Below are positions 32,587-41,456 of a DNA stretch of 64,000 bases, piece after piece (position 1 is the stretch's first letter; each line of letters starts with the position of its first letter). Source of the stretch: an uncultured Acetatifactor sp. (GTDB lineage: Bacteria; Bacillota; Clostridia; Lachnospirales; Lachnospiraceae); NCBI GenBank assembly GCA_910586485.1, contig CAJUIA010000003.1, positions 1-64,000 of the forward strand. The letters run 5' to 3'. Under the pieces are notes generated by a model. It saw only the letters and a list, made by a program, of their open reading frames with translations. It did no database searches and had not been told where the DNA came from. The position numbers and the translations under genes were made by a program.

Positions 32587-33279
32587 GCATATAATATTGC
32601 GATTGACGGACCCGCAGGCGCGGGAAAGAGTACCATCGCCAGAGCGGTGGCGGAAAGGATGAATCTGATATATGTGGACACAGGGGCAATGTACCGTGCC
32701 ATAGCGTTGTACCTTTTAAGACAGAAAACTGATCTGCAGGATCAGGGAAAAATTGTGGAGCAGTGTAAGAACGCAGATGTTACCATACGTTACGAAGACG
32801 GCGTGCAGGTGGTGTACTTAAACGGGGAAAATGTGAACGCCTGTCTGCGTACCGAAGAGGTGGGCAGCACCGCATCCGTCATCAGTCCCATACCGGAGGT
32901 ACGGAAGAAGCTGGTAGAGCTGCAGCGCAGGCTGGCGGCGGAAAAAGACTGTATTATGGACGGGCGGGATATTGGCACCTGCGTGCTGCCGGATGCACAG
33001 ACCAAAATTTATCTGACTGCCAGCAGCAGTGTGCGGGCAAAGCGCCGTTATGACGAGCTGTCGGCAAAGGGGGAAAGCTGCGACCCGGAAAAGATCCGGG
33101 CGGATATTGAAGAGCGGGATTACCGGGACATGAATCGGGAGACCTCGCCCTTAAGGCAGGCGGAAGACGCCGTTCTGGTGGACACCTCGGAGATGACAAT
33201 ACAGGAAGCCGTGGAGAGGATTATTGCAATCTGCAGTAAGTCGTCAGGGAGGGGAGAGGAAGATGGAGGTCAAAATTGA
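32584..33279 (+). CDS. cmk: cytidylate kinase
   Basis: Phosphorylates CMP and dCMP with ATP in pyrimidine nucleotide metabolism. The 231-residue product opens with IAIDGPAGAGKSTIARAVA, the P-loop, and has DTGAMYRAIALYLL, then MDGRDIGTCVLPDA and the RAKRRYDE lid region. ATG 32584 is taken, with GGAGAGGA from the repeat 4 bases away. The frame stays open upstream only through the repeat. The 3' end overlaps ispH by 17 bases, so the two are translationally coupled. Confidence 0.95.
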   Translation: MAYNIAIDGPAGAGKSTIARAVAERMNLIYVDTGAMYRAIALYLLRQKTDLQDQGKIVEQCKNADVTIRYEDGVQVVYLNGENVNACLRTEEVGSTASVISPIPEVRKKLVELQRRLAAEKDCIMDGRDIGTCVLPDAQTKIYLTASSSVRAKRRYDELSAKGESCDPEKIRADIEERDYRDMNRETSPLRQAEDAVLVDTSEMTIQEAVERIIAICSKSSGRGEEDGGQN

Positions 33280-34147
33280 TCCATGCACCGGATTCTGCTT
33301 TGGGGTGAAGCGGGCAGTGGATACCGTGTATGAACAGTTAAAAAAAGGGAAGACTATATATACCTATGGTCCTATTGTGCATAATGAGGAAGTCATCCGG
33401 GAGTTAGAAGAGCAGGGAGTCAGGGTACTGGATGACGTGCAGGCGCTGAAGGCACTTCCCTGCGGAAAGGCCTGCTCCGGGGAAGCGGCCGGGAATTCGG
33501 CAATGGTGATTATCTGCGCCCACGGCGTGTCAAAGCAGGTTTATGAAATGCTGGAGGAAAAGGGCCTGGAGTATGTGGATGCCACCTGCCCTTTTGTGAA
33601 GAGGATCCATGGTATTGTAGAGAAAGAGAGCAGAGAGGGGAAATATATTGTCGTTGTGGGTGATCCGGGGCATACCGAGGTAAAGGGGACTCTGGGCTGG
33701 TGTCAGGGGGATGCCGTCGTGCTGGAAACCGTGGAAGAAGCCGAAAAGTTTGTGCCGCCGGAAGGGCGGAAGGTCTTTGTTGTCTCCCAAACGACATTTA
33801 ACTACAATAAATTTTATTATATAGTTGAAATTTTTGAAAAAAAAGGTTACAATGTTAGTGTTGCGAATACGGTATGCAGCGCGACAGAAGAGCGCCAGCG
33901 CTCTGCGAGAGCTCTTGCAGAGGAAGCTGACGTAATGATTGTAATAGGAGGCAGGCACAGTTCCAATACAAAGAAGCTGTATGAAATCTGCAGTGAGAAG
34001 TGTGCCAAGACCTATTTTATACAGACACTGGATGACTTGCATTTAGAACTGCCTAAATCTGTCCGCCTGGTGGGTATTACAGCGGGGGCTTCCACCCCAA
34101 ATAAATTAATCGAGGAGGTTCAAAATTATGTCAGAATTAACTTTTGA
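33263..34147 (+). CDS. ispH: 4-hydroxy-3-methylbut-2-enyl diphosphate reductase
   Basis: Iron-sulfur enzyme making IPP and DMAPP in the last step of the MEP isoprenoid pathway. It has 294 residues with three cluster cysteines in the family contexts GFCFGVKRAV (C12), VDATCPFV (near 108) and NTVCSATEERQ (near 205). The substrate-binding block GASTPNKLIEEV is at the end. ATG 33263 has GGGAGAGGA upstream. It overlaps cmk at its start and the S1-domain gene by 20 bases at its end. In some Clostridia the IspH and S1 parts are fused; here they are separate but overlapping. Confidence 0.95.
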   Translation: MEVKIDPCTGFCFGVKRAVDTVYEQLKKGKTIYTYGPIVHNEEVIRELEEQGVRVLDDVQALKALPCGKACSGEAAGNSAMVIICAHGVSKQVYEMLEEKGLEYVDATCPFVKRIHGIVEKESREGKYIVVVGDPGHTEVKGTLGWCQGDAVVLETVEEAEKFVPPEGRKVFVVSQTTFNYNKFYYIVEIFEKKGYNVSVANTVCSATEERQRSARALAEEADVMIVIGGRHSSNTKKLYEICSEKCAKTYFIQTLDDLHLELPKSVRLVGITAGASTPNKLIEEVQNYVRINF

Positions 34148-35258
34148 ACAAATGCTGGAAGATTCAATTAAGACAATACATTCAGGAGAGGTAGTCGAGG
34201 GCACGGTCATTGATGTCAAAGCGGATGAGATCGTTTTAAACATCGGGTATAAGTCAGACGGTATTCTTACAAGAAACGAATATACCAATGATTCCAGTGT
34301 TGACCTGACTACGCTGGTAAAGCCCGGCGACACCATGGAGGTTAAGGTCCTGAAGGTAAATGACGGCGAGGGTCAGGTGGTACTGACCTATAAGAGACTT
34401 GCCGCCGACAGAGGGAATAAGAGGATCGAAGAGGCATATAATAGCAGAGAGGTCTTAAAGGCAACTGTGGCACAGGTGCTGGAGGGCGGCTTAAGCGTTA
34501 TCGTGGACGAGGTGAGGATTTTCATCCCTGCCAGTCTTGTTTCCGACACTTATGAAAGAGATTTGTCCAAGTATGCGGGGCAGGAGATTGAATTTGTAAT
34601 CAGCGAGTATAACCCTAAGAGAAGAAGGTATATCGGTGACCGCAGGCAGCTGGTGGCAGCCAGAAAGGCAGAGCTTCAGAAAGAGCTTTTCGAGAGAATC
34701 CACGAGGGAGATGTTGTGGAAGGAACCGTTAAGAATGTTACTGATTTTGGTGCCTTTGTGGACCTGGGCGGCGCTGACGGACTGCTTCATATTTCCGAAA
34801 TGTCCTGGGGACGCGTGGAGCATCCCAAGAAGGTATTTAAGGTAGGGGATCAGCTGAAGGTTTTGATTAAGGAAATCAGCGGCAGCAAGATTGCGCTTTC
34901 CCTGAAGTTTGATGATGCAAATCCCTGGCGGGATGCAGCAGATAAATATGCCGTAGGCAATGTGGTGACCGGAAAGGTGGCCCGGATGACGGACTTTGGT
35001 GCTTTCGTGGAGCTGGAGCCCGGCGTGGACGCTCTGCTTCATGTATCGCAGATTTCCAAGGAGCATGTGGAGAAGCCTGCCGACGTATTGAGCGTGGGTG
35101 AGGAAGTGACGGCAAAGGTCGTAGACTTTAATGAGGATGAGAAGAAAATTTCTTTGAGCATTAAGGCTATGCTTGCACCTGAAGCAGACCAGGAGGAATC
35201 CGATGAGGATGTGGTTTCCGTCGATATTGATGCGGTGATCGCGGCGCAGGAGGAATAA
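34128..35258 (+). CDS. rpsA: S1 RNA-binding domain protein (30S ribosomal protein S1-like)
   Basis: A 376-residue protein with four S1 OB-fold repeats: about residues 17-85, 105-170, 190-260 (GTVKNVTDFGAFVDLGGADG) and 275-345 (GKVARMTDFGAFVELEPG). The first two are more divergent. It is shorter than the six-domain S1 of Gram-negatives, as usual in Firmicutes. It probably helps the 30S subunit bind mRNAs. GAGGAGG at 34111-34117 lies inside ispH, 10 bases before ATG 34128. Confidence 0.9.
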   Translation: MSELTFEQMLEDSIKTIHSGEVVEGTVIDVKADEIVLNIGYKSDGILTRNEYTNDSSVDLTTLVKPGDTMEVKVLKVNDGEGQVVLTYKRLAADRGNKRIEEAYNSREVLKATVAQVLEGGLSVIVDEVRIFIPASLVSDTYERDLSKYAGQEIEFVISEYNPKRRRYIGDRRQLVAARKAELQKELFERIHEGDVVEGTVKNVTDFGAFVDLGGADGLLHISEMSWGRVEHPKKVFKVGDQLKVLIKEISGSKIALSLKFDDANPWRDAADKYAVGNVVTGKVARMTDFGAFVELEPGVDALLHVSQISKEHVEKPADVLSVGEEVTAKVVDFNEDEKKISLSIKAMLAPEADQEESDEDVVSVDIDAVIAAQEE

Positions 35259-35324
35259 GCTCCGGTATCCGGCAATGAACATCAAAGCATTTATGGTATG
35301 AAACAGAGCAGGAGAGTGTGTGCC

Positions 35325-36104
35325 ATGACCTATGATTATGAGTATTTTAAAAAAGAAGTGCTGGCGCTGACCTCGATTGACTTAAGCTGCTACAAGGAAA
35401 AGCAGATGAAGCGTCGTATCGACACTTTGATTGCCAAGCACAGGATAGACGGATATGACAAGTATGTGCAGGGATTAAAGACGGACAGGGAATTGTTTGA
35501 AGAGTTTGTCAGCTACATTACAATCAATGTATCCGAGTTTTATCGGAATCCTGAGCAGTGGAAGCTGATGGATGAGCAGGTGATTCCGGAGCTGATTAAA
35601 AGATTCGGGAATAACCTGAAGGTTTGGAGTGCTGCCTGTTCTACCGGCGACGAGCCTTATTCCCTGGTGATGGCGCTGTCCGGCCATATACCGCTTGCAA
35701 GCGTCAGAATCTTTGCCACGGATCTGGATAAGCAGATTATTGCCAAGGCGAAAATGGGACTTTACAACAGTAAGAGCATTCAGGCTGTGCCTGCCGAGAT
35801 GAAAAGAAAGTATTTTACGCAGGTGGGCCCGTCCTTCAAGGTGGCGGAAGAAATCAAGGCCAAGGTAGAATTTAAGGAGCATAATCTGTTAAAGGATGCC
35901 TATCCGACGAATTATCATATGATCGTGTGCCGCAATGTGCTGATTTATTTTACCGAGGAAGCAAAGGATGAGGTTTTCCGCAAGTTTTTCAAGGCTCTTG
36001 CTCCCGGTGGCGTACTCTTTATCGGGAGTACGGAGCAGATTGTCAATTATAAGGAGATCGGGTTTGAGAGGAAGAACTCGTTTTTCTATCAAAAGCCTGT
36101 GTAA
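35325..36104 (+). CDS. cheR: CheR-type chemoreceptor glutamate methyltransferase
   Basis: S-adenosylmethionine-dependent methyltransferase of 259 residues that methylates glutamates of chemoreceptors. The N-terminal helical domain (residues 1-70) is followed by SAM-binding motif WSAACSTGDEPYSL, then IFATDLDKQII and CRNVLIYF. All are canonical. ATG 35325 has AGGAGAG upstream and is preferred over ATG 35298. No other chemotaxis or flagellar gene is nearby, so it is an orphan locus here. A terminator follows. Confidence 0.9.
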   Translation: MTYDYEYFKKEVLALTSIDLSCYKEKQMKRRIDTLIAKHRIDGYDKYVQGLKTDRELFEEFVSYITINVSEFYRNPEQWKLMDEQVIPELIKRFGNNLKVWSAACSTGDEPYSLVMALSGHIPLASVRIFATDLDKQIIAKAKMGLYNSKSIQAVPAEMKRKYFTQVGPSFKVAEEIKAKVEFKEHNLLKDAYPTNYHMIVCRNVLIYFTEEAKDEVFRKFFKALAPGGVLFIGSTEQIVNYKEIGFERKNSFFYQKPV

Positions 36105-36174
36105 TACATAAGGACACAGAAGGAAAAAGAAATAAAATAGAAATAATAAATGAAATAGAAATAAAATAGGAAAG

Positions 36175-36201
36175 GGGCTGTCATCTGACAGCCCTGTTTT
36201 T
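36175..36201 (+). terminator. terminator after cheR
   Basis: GGGCTGTCA at 36175-36183 pairs with TGACAGCCC at 36186-36194, followed by TGTTTTT. It lies just before the convergent minus-strand gene end. The preceding 50 bases are an A-rich tract with repeated GAAATAAAATA-like words. Confidence 0.85.
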
Positions 36202-36240
36202 GGTTGTGCGCCTGGAGGTGCCCGTTTTTATAGCTTTGGA

Positions 36241-37344
36241 TCAGTATGTGGCAGCCATCATTGTTAAAACATGAGCCGCATACCGGGAAAACGCCGGGCG
36301 GTCATGCTTCAAATCGTCGGTGAGCTCGAAGAACAATTCCCTGCTCTTATAATCACGCTTAAAGAATGGCTCGAACACAACGCTCCATTGAGGAAGATAG
36401 CAGGCAAATTTTCTGGTGTAACAGTTTGCTGCCGAGGCGGGGAGCCTGTGTTTTTGATCCACAAAGCCTGCTACGGATTTATGGAGCGCCACGTCCTCAG
36501 TGGGAAGATAATAATAATCCTTATAATTGGAATAGAAATATTTCAGTTCTTCCTCGTAAATGGGGATTTTTAAGGTGGCCTCGGAGCCTTTCCCACGGAA
36601 GTAGCAGCCGCCTGCGGAGGTAAGCACCTCCTTGGGCAGCGGAGTGTCAGGTACAATCGTGATAACCAGCTCTTTTCTGGAGCTGCCGTTTACGTCCCTG
36701 TAATAATTTGCCTGTACCTTTTTGGCCTTGACCGGATGATTAAACAGATCGTAATAGGCCAATATGGGAAGTACCTCCAACATTCCCTTGAGATCGGAGG
36801 CGTTATGCAGGAAAAGCGCATTCTCGGAAAATTCGTTTGGATTTTTAACATAGTCCTGATAAATGCCGATCAGCTCGCCGCCGGAAAAAACATCCCTGCG
36901 CTCGGTCCCCAGGAACTGCTCTATCGTTTTTTGCTTGCAGTTGGGGAGCTTGAGGAAAAATTTGTAGGGCGCGATCCGCCGATACAGGTCAATGCCCTGG
37001 AACGGCTCAAAGGTGAAAGGCAGAGAAAGCTGCTCGCACTTTTGAGTGATAAAGGGCAGATCAAAATTATTACCGTTATAATGGATCAGATAACGGTAAA
37101 GCTTGGCAAATTCGAAAAAAGCCGTCAATACATCGGCTTCCTGCTCTGTGTTTTCGGCCAGCCATTGGGTGGTACGCCATTTTCCGGCAAGGTAATAGGC
37201 GCAGCCAATCAGATACAGGTTGGAGGAACGGGCTGTGAAGCCGGTGGTTTCTATATCGAAAAATAAAATACGCTCAAGAGGTGCAAGCCGCTCAAGAGGA
37301 TAGGAAATCGAAAAGTTTTCCAGGGTTTCCTCGCAAATTCTCAT
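36241..37344 (-). CDS. ribonuclease H-like (YprB-type) exonuclease domain protein
   Basis: A 367-residue protein with an RNase H-fold 3'-5' exonuclease-like domain in its first 170 residues. The first acidic motif is FFDIETTGF (D30, E32). LIHYNGNNFDLPFI gives the second aspartate and ASDLKGMLEVLPIL the C-terminal acidic motif. This matches the YprB RNase H-like family, often found with helicases or alone. The C-terminal 180 residues are unique to this family. ATG 37344 has CAGGAG 8 bases upstream. It is the only gene on the minus strand in this stretch, transcribed away from the palindrome array. Confidence 0.82.
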   Translation of the reverse strand: MRICEETLENFSISYPLERLAPLERILFFDIETTGFTARSSNLYLIGCAYYLAGKWRTTQWLAENTEQEADVLTAFFEFAKLYRYLIHYNGNNFDLPFITQKCEQLSLPFTFEPFQGIDLYRRIAPYKFFLKLPNCKQKTIEQFLGTERRDVFSGGELIGIYQDYVKNPNEFSENALFLHNASDLKGMLEVLPILAYYDLFNHPVKAKKVQANYYRDVNGSSRKELVITIVPDTPLPKEVLTSAGGCYFRGKGSEATLKIPIYEEELKYFYSNYKDYYYLPTEDVALHKSVAGFVDQKHRLPASAANCYTRKFACYLPQWSVVFEPFFKRDYKSRELFFELTDDLKHDRPAFSRYAAHVLTMMAATY

Positions 37345-37384
37345 GGTAAATCTCCTGTTGTCATATAATAGCGCGTATGGTTTG

Positions 37385-37627
37385 CTCGTTAATGATCGCA
37401 GAAAAACAAATGTCTGCTTTCAAGTGGCAGTATGCCACTTTGGGCAGTATGCCACTTTGCGCTTTGTTTTTCTTTTGCGACGTTACTATATAAACTCGAA
37501 AGCCGTGCCGAATGCGAACTTCGTTCGCATTGCACTCTCTGTTTGACTTCGTCAAACGCTTTCTCGTTAATGATCGCAGAAAAACAAATGTCTGCTTCGC
37601 AGCCGCTTGTTTTTCTTTTGCGATCAT
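37385..37627. repeat. palindrome-rich array with identical 35-bp direct repeats
   Basis: Identical 35-base repeats stand at 37385-37419 and 37563-37597, each followed by a variable insert and then TTGTTTTTCTTTTGCGA. The second unit folds on itself (ATGATCGCA 37570-37578 with TGCGATCAT 37619-37627). The first insert carries two AGTATGCCACTTTG direct repeats. Between the units are AATGCGAAC-TTC-GTTCGCATT (37511-37531) and GTTTGAC-TTC-GTCAAAC (37541-37557). No gene or clear promoter is seen in the 466 bases between the RNase H-like gene and rnfC. Confidence 0.85.
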
Positions 37628-37810
37628 TATATCATAAATTTTAATTTAACAGTAGTATTTTTGAGAAAAAAATAGTATATTTAAGAGAGTAGTTCTGCAT
37701 AATTCGACAGGAAGCAGCAGAAGGCAGACAGGTGACGGCCCGGCGATCAGCGGAAGCGGCAGGGCTTAAGCAGCTGCAGCAGTATAAAACGGGAAAGGAC
37801 GTAAAAAGGT

Positions 37811-39154
37811 ATGGCAAAGTTGACATTTGTGGGCGGCATACATCCATACGACGGTAAGGATTTGTCCAAGGATAAACCGATACAGGACATACTTCCAGGA
37901 AATGAGCTTGTGTATCCGCTTTCCCAGCATATTGGCGCTCCGGCAAAGGCGATCGTGGCCAAGGGCGACAGGGTGCTTGCCGGGCAGAAAATAGCCGAGG
38001 GAGGCGGATTTGTTTCCGCGCCGATATACGCTTCGGTATCGGGAACGGTCAAGTCTATCGAGCCCAAGCGTGTGGTGACCGGAGATCTGATTATGAGCAT
38101 TGTGCTGGAAAATGACGGCCTGTATGAGGACGTAGGATTTTACCCTCCAGCGCCTTTTGAAACCTTAAGCAGAGAGGATATAATTGACATCATCCGGGAA
38201 GCGGGTATCGTGGGCATGGGCGGAGCGGGCTTCCCTACCCACGTGAAGCTTTCGCCAAAGGAGCCGGAAAAAATAGAGTATGTGATTGCAAACTGTGCGG
38301 AGTGTGAGCCCTATCTGACCTCTGATTACCGCCGGATGCTGGAAGAGCCGGAAAAGCTGGTGGTGGGGCTGCAGATTCTGATGCGGCTTTTTGAAAACCA
38401 ACAGGGAAAATATGCCCATGGGATCATTGCCGTGGAGGATAACAAGCCGGATTGTATTTCTCTTTTGCGGCAGATGACAAAGGACATTCCGGAGATCAGC
38501 GTCAAGGCATTAAAGACCAAATATCCTCAGGGCGGCGAGCGGCAGCTGATCTATGCCACCACGGGCAGAAAGATTAATTCCACCATGCTCCCTGCAGATG
38601 TGGGCTGTGTGGTAAACAATGTGGATACCATCGTGGCGGTGTACCGCGCCGTCATGGAAGGCAGGCCCCTGATGGAGCGGATCGTAACTGTCACGGGGGA
38701 TGCCGTGGCCAGTCCGGGGAATTTCAGGGTGAAGATCGGCACCAGTTATCAGGAAATACTGAATGCGGCGGGAGGCTTTCGGACGAAGCCGGAAAAAATT
38801 ATCTGCGGCGGCCCGATGATGGGCTTTGGCATGTTTGATTTGAACGTTCCCTCCACAAAGACCTCTACGGCTCTTCTGGGACTGTCTAAGGATGACGTGG
38901 CGGCCATGGAGCCGGGCCCCTGTATCAACTGCGGGAGATGTGTGGAGGTGTGTCCCGGCAGAGTGATTCCCAGCAGGCTTGCGGATTATGCGGAGCATTT
39001 TGACGAGGAAGCGTTTCTGGAAAATCACGGGATGGAATGCTGTGAATGCGGGTGCTGCAGCTTTATCTGCCCTGCAAAGCGGCCATTGACTCAGGAAATA
39101 AAGTCCATGCGAAAGATACAGCTGGCAAAGAAGAAAACAGGAGGAAAGGCATGA
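37811..39154 (+). CDS. rnfC: Rnf complex subunit RnfC
   Basis: Peripheral iron-sulfur and NADH-binding subunit of the Rnf ferredoxin:NAD oxidoreductase, which pumps Na+ or H+. At 447 residues it has the N-terminal GGIHPYDGKDLSK region, a glycine-rich nucleotide-binding part (GMGGAGFPTHVKLSP), an SLBB segment (VTGDAVASPGNFRVKIG) and two 4Fe-4S motifs, CINCGRCVEVCP and CCECGCCSFICP. It heads the operon. GGAC and an A-rich spacer precede ATG 37811. Its stop overlaps the rnfD start in ATGA. Confidence 0.95.
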   Translation: MAKLTFVGGIHPYDGKDLSKDKPIQDILPGNELVYPLSQHIGAPAKAIVAKGDRVLAGQKIAEGGGFVSAPIYASVSGTVKSIEPKRVVTGDLIMSIVLENDGLYEDVGFYPPAPFETLSREDIIDIIREAGIVGMGGAGFPTHVKLSPKEPEKIEYVIANCAECEPYLTSDYRRMLEEPEKLVVGLQILMRLFENQQGKYAHGIIAVEDNKPDCISLLRQMTKDIPEISVKALKTKYPQGGERQLIYATTGRKINSTMLPADVGCVVNNVDTIVAVYRAVMEGRPLMERIVTVTGDAVASPGNFRVKIGTSYQEILNAAGGFRTKPEKIICGGPMMGFGMFDLNVPSTKTSTALLGLSKDDVAAMEPGPCINCGRCVEVCPGRVIPSRLADYAEHFDEEAFLENHGMECCECGCCSFICPAKRPLTQEIKSMRKIQLAKKKTGGKA

Positions 39155-40107
39155 GCGAATTGTTCAAGGTATCATCAAATCCCCATATTCGTTCCAAGGT
39201 GACGACGAACGGTATCATGCTGGCAGTCATTGTCGCGTTGCTGCCTGCCGCCGGCTTTGGAATCTATAACTTCGGCCCCAGGGCCATGGCGGTGATTCTG
39301 GTAACTATTGCCAGTACCGTGCTTACGGAATTTTTGTTCGGATTATACAAAAAGAAACTGACTGTCACCGATCTTTCAGCAGTGGTGACGGGGCTTTTGC
39401 TGGCGCTGAATCTGCCGGTGACTATTCCTCTTTGGATGGCGGCGTTGGGCGGCGTGTTTGCAATTCTGGTGGTGAAAATGGTTTTTGGCGGTCTGGGGCA
39501 GAATTTTATGAATCCGGCATTGGCGGCCAGATGTTTTCTTTTGATTTCTTTTCCCGGCGCAATGGCAGGCAAGGCTTTCGAATGTGATGCTTACACGGGG
39601 GCCACACCTCTTGAAATATTAAAAAACGGCGGTGAGGTCAACGTGATGGATATGGTCATCGGGCGTACTGCCGGTACGATCGGGGAAACCTCCGTGATCG
39701 CACTGGTGATTGGAGCCTGTATCCTGATTCTTTTGGGTGTTATTGACCTTCGAATTCCCGGCAGCTACATAGCAACCTTTGTGGTATTTTTGGTGGTAGT
39801 GGATCTGGCTAAGGGGCAGTGGATTTCACCTGCCTATCTTACGGCTCAGCTGGCCGGCGGCGGCCTGATGCTGGGGGCCTTTTTCATGGCCACGGATTAT
39901 GTGACGAGGCCCATTACGATTAAAGGGCAGTATCTGTACGGAATTTTCCTGGGGCTGATGACGGGGGTGTTCCGCGTGTTTGGATCAGGAGCGGAAGGCG
40001 TTTCTTATGCCATCATTCTGGGAAATCTGCTGGTGCCGCTGATTGAAAGGATTACAAGGCCGACAGCTTTCGGTTATGAGAAGGGGGGCAGACGCGGTGA
40101 AAAGTAA
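39151..40107 (+). CDS. rnfD: Rnf complex subunit RnfD
   Basis: Integral membrane flavoprotein of 318 residues with about ten helices. The covalent FMN threonine is expected at T152 in the TGAT motif of AYTGATPLEIL. The family block FNLPVT-like ALNLPVTIPLW and FFMATDYVTRP are present. ATG 39151 overlaps the rnfC stop, with AGGAGG upstream; the longer frame from 39046 runs inside rnfC and is rejected. Confidence 0.95.
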   Translation: MSELFKVSSNPHIRSKVTTNGIMLAVIVALLPAAGFGIYNFGPRAMAVILVTIASTVLTEFLFGLYKKKLTVTDLSAVVTGLLLALNLPVTIPLWMAALGGVFAILVVKMVFGGLGQNFMNPALAARCFLLISFPGAMAGKAFECDAYTGATPLEILKNGGEVNVMDMVIGRTAGTIGETSVIALVIGACILILLGVIDLRIPGSYIATFVVFLVVVDLAKGQWISPAYLTAQLAGGGLMLGAFFMATDYVTRPITIKGQYLYGIFLGLMTGVFRVFGSGAEGVSYAIILGNLLVPLIERITRPTAFGYEKGGRRGEK

Positions 40108-40735
40108 GAGTGATGTTTCCACAATGCTCAGGGAAGCCGGAATCTTGTTCTGCATTACTCTGATTGCGGGGCTTGCGCTGGGATTTGTTTACGAGCTGAC
40201 CAAGGAGCCCAGAAGAATTCAGCAGGAAAAGGCAATTCAGGAAGCCTGCATCGCCGTGTTTCCCGAAGCAAAGGAGCAGGAGACCCAGCTTAGGTTTGAA
40301 GATACGGGCTATGTGCCGGAAGAAGCCCTTGCTGCAGAGCTGGCAGAGACCAATGTGAAGATCGGCACCGTGTTTGCGGCCTATGATAATGATACGCTTT
40401 ACGGATACGTGGTGGAATCCACTTCGACAAAGGGCTACGGCGGCGACATTGTGCTTTATGTGGGCGTGGGCACGGACGGGACGGTGAACGGCGTTTCCAT
40501 CACGGAAATTTCCGAGACCGCAGGTCTTGGCATGGAGGCTCCCAATGTGCTGGTTCCCCAATTTGCGGGCAAGAAGGTGGAGAGCTTTGTCTATACCAAG
40601 ACGGGAGCGGCAGCGGAAAACGAAGTAGATGCAATCAGCAGCGCTACCATCACTACCAGAGCCGTCACAAATGCGGTAAACGGCGGCCTGAAGGTGGCTT
40701 TAGGATTACTGGGGGGAGGTGCTGTCAATGAATAA
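40097..40735 (+). CDS. rnfG: Rnf complex subunit RnfG
   Basis: Membrane-anchored flavoprotein of 212 residues. One N-terminal helix (residues 15-32) is followed by an external FMN-binding domain, whose covalent FMN threonine is expected in SSAT (T184) of AISSATITTRAV. The start is GTG 40097, with GGGGGG about 8 bases upstream. It overlaps the end of rnfD, and the next gene overlaps its own end, so the operon is tightly coupled. Confidence 0.93.
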   Translation: MKSKSDVSTMLREAGILFCITLIAGLALGFVYELTKEPRRIQQEKAIQEACIAVFPEAKEQETQLRFEDTGYVPEEALAAELAETNVKIGTVFAAYDNDTLYGYVVESTSTKGYGGDIVLYVGVGTDGTVNGVSITEISETAGLGMEAPNVLVPQFAGKKVESFVYTKTGAAAENEVDAISSATITTRAVTNAVNGGLKVALGLLGGGAVNE

Positions 40736-41456
40736 AGCGGTTGAAAGGCTTTACAACGGTTTTATCAAGGAAAACCCTACTTTTGTGTTAATGCTGGGCA
40801 TGTGTCCCACCCTGGCTGTGACCACCTCCGCCATCAACGGCTTGGGGATGGGGCTGACTACCATGGTGGTGCTGGCCTTAAGCAACCTGTTTATTTCCCT
40901 GCTCCGGAAGGTGATTCCCAACCGGGTGCGGATTCCGGCGTTTATCGTGATTATCGCGTCCTTTGTGACCATCGTGCAGCTGCTGCTGGAAGCATATCTG
41001 CCTTTTTTAAACAAGGCGCTGGGGGTTTATATTCCCTTGATTGTGGTAAACTGCATCATTTTGGGCCGGGCAGAGGCATACGCTTATTCCAATCCGCCGA
41101 TTGCCTCCCTGTTTGACGGGATCGGCATGGGGCTGGGCTTCTCCTTTGCCCTGACCTGTATCGGCGCGGTGCGTGAGCTGTTAGGCGCGGGAAAGCTTTT
41201 CGGATTTGCACTGCTTCCTGGTTCCTTCGAGCCCATTCAAATTTTCGGGCAGGCGCCCGGTGCGTTCTTTGTGCTGGCCTGTCTGGTGGCGTTACAGAAC
41301 TTTGTAAAGGAAAAGCGTAAGAAGGCAGGAAAGCCCTATGAGAAGATCGGTTCCGGCTGCAGCGAGGACTGTATGAATTGTTCCGAAAAGGGCTGTAGTA
41401 AGCGTTTTTATGATGATAAGGAAAAGATCATAGACCTGGAAAAGGAGGGGAAGTAG
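40728..41456 (+). CDS. rnfE: Rnf complex subunit RnfE with Cys-rich tail
   Basis: Integral membrane subunit of 242 residues with six helices, part of the RnfA/RnfE pair that forms the membrane iron site. The body is typical (ENPTFVLMLGMCPTLAV, VNCIILGRAEAYA). After the last helix a cytoplasmic tail of about 45 residues carries four cysteines, C211, C215, C218 and C223 (CSEDCMNCSEKGC). Many RnfE proteins end soon after the last helix, so this tail may bind a metal. ATG 40728 overlaps the rnfG stop, with GGGGGGAGG upstream. Confidence 0.94.
   Translation: MNKAVERLYNGFIKENPTFVLMLGMCPTLAVTTSAINGLGMGLTTMVVLALSNLFISLLRKVIPNRVRIPAFIVIIASFVTIVQLLLEAYLPFLNKALGVYIPLIVVNCIILGRAEAYAYSNPPIASLFDGIGMGLGFSFALTCIGAVRELLGAGKLFGFALLPGSFEPIQIFGQAPGAFFVLACLVALQNFVKEKRKKAGKPYEKIGSGCSEDCMNCSEKGCSKRFYDDKEKIIDLEKEGK

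Noticed and set aside
37385..37627. CRISPR array
   Set aside because: Only two 35-base repeats, separated by 143 bases with internal palindromes; no further units and no cas genes.
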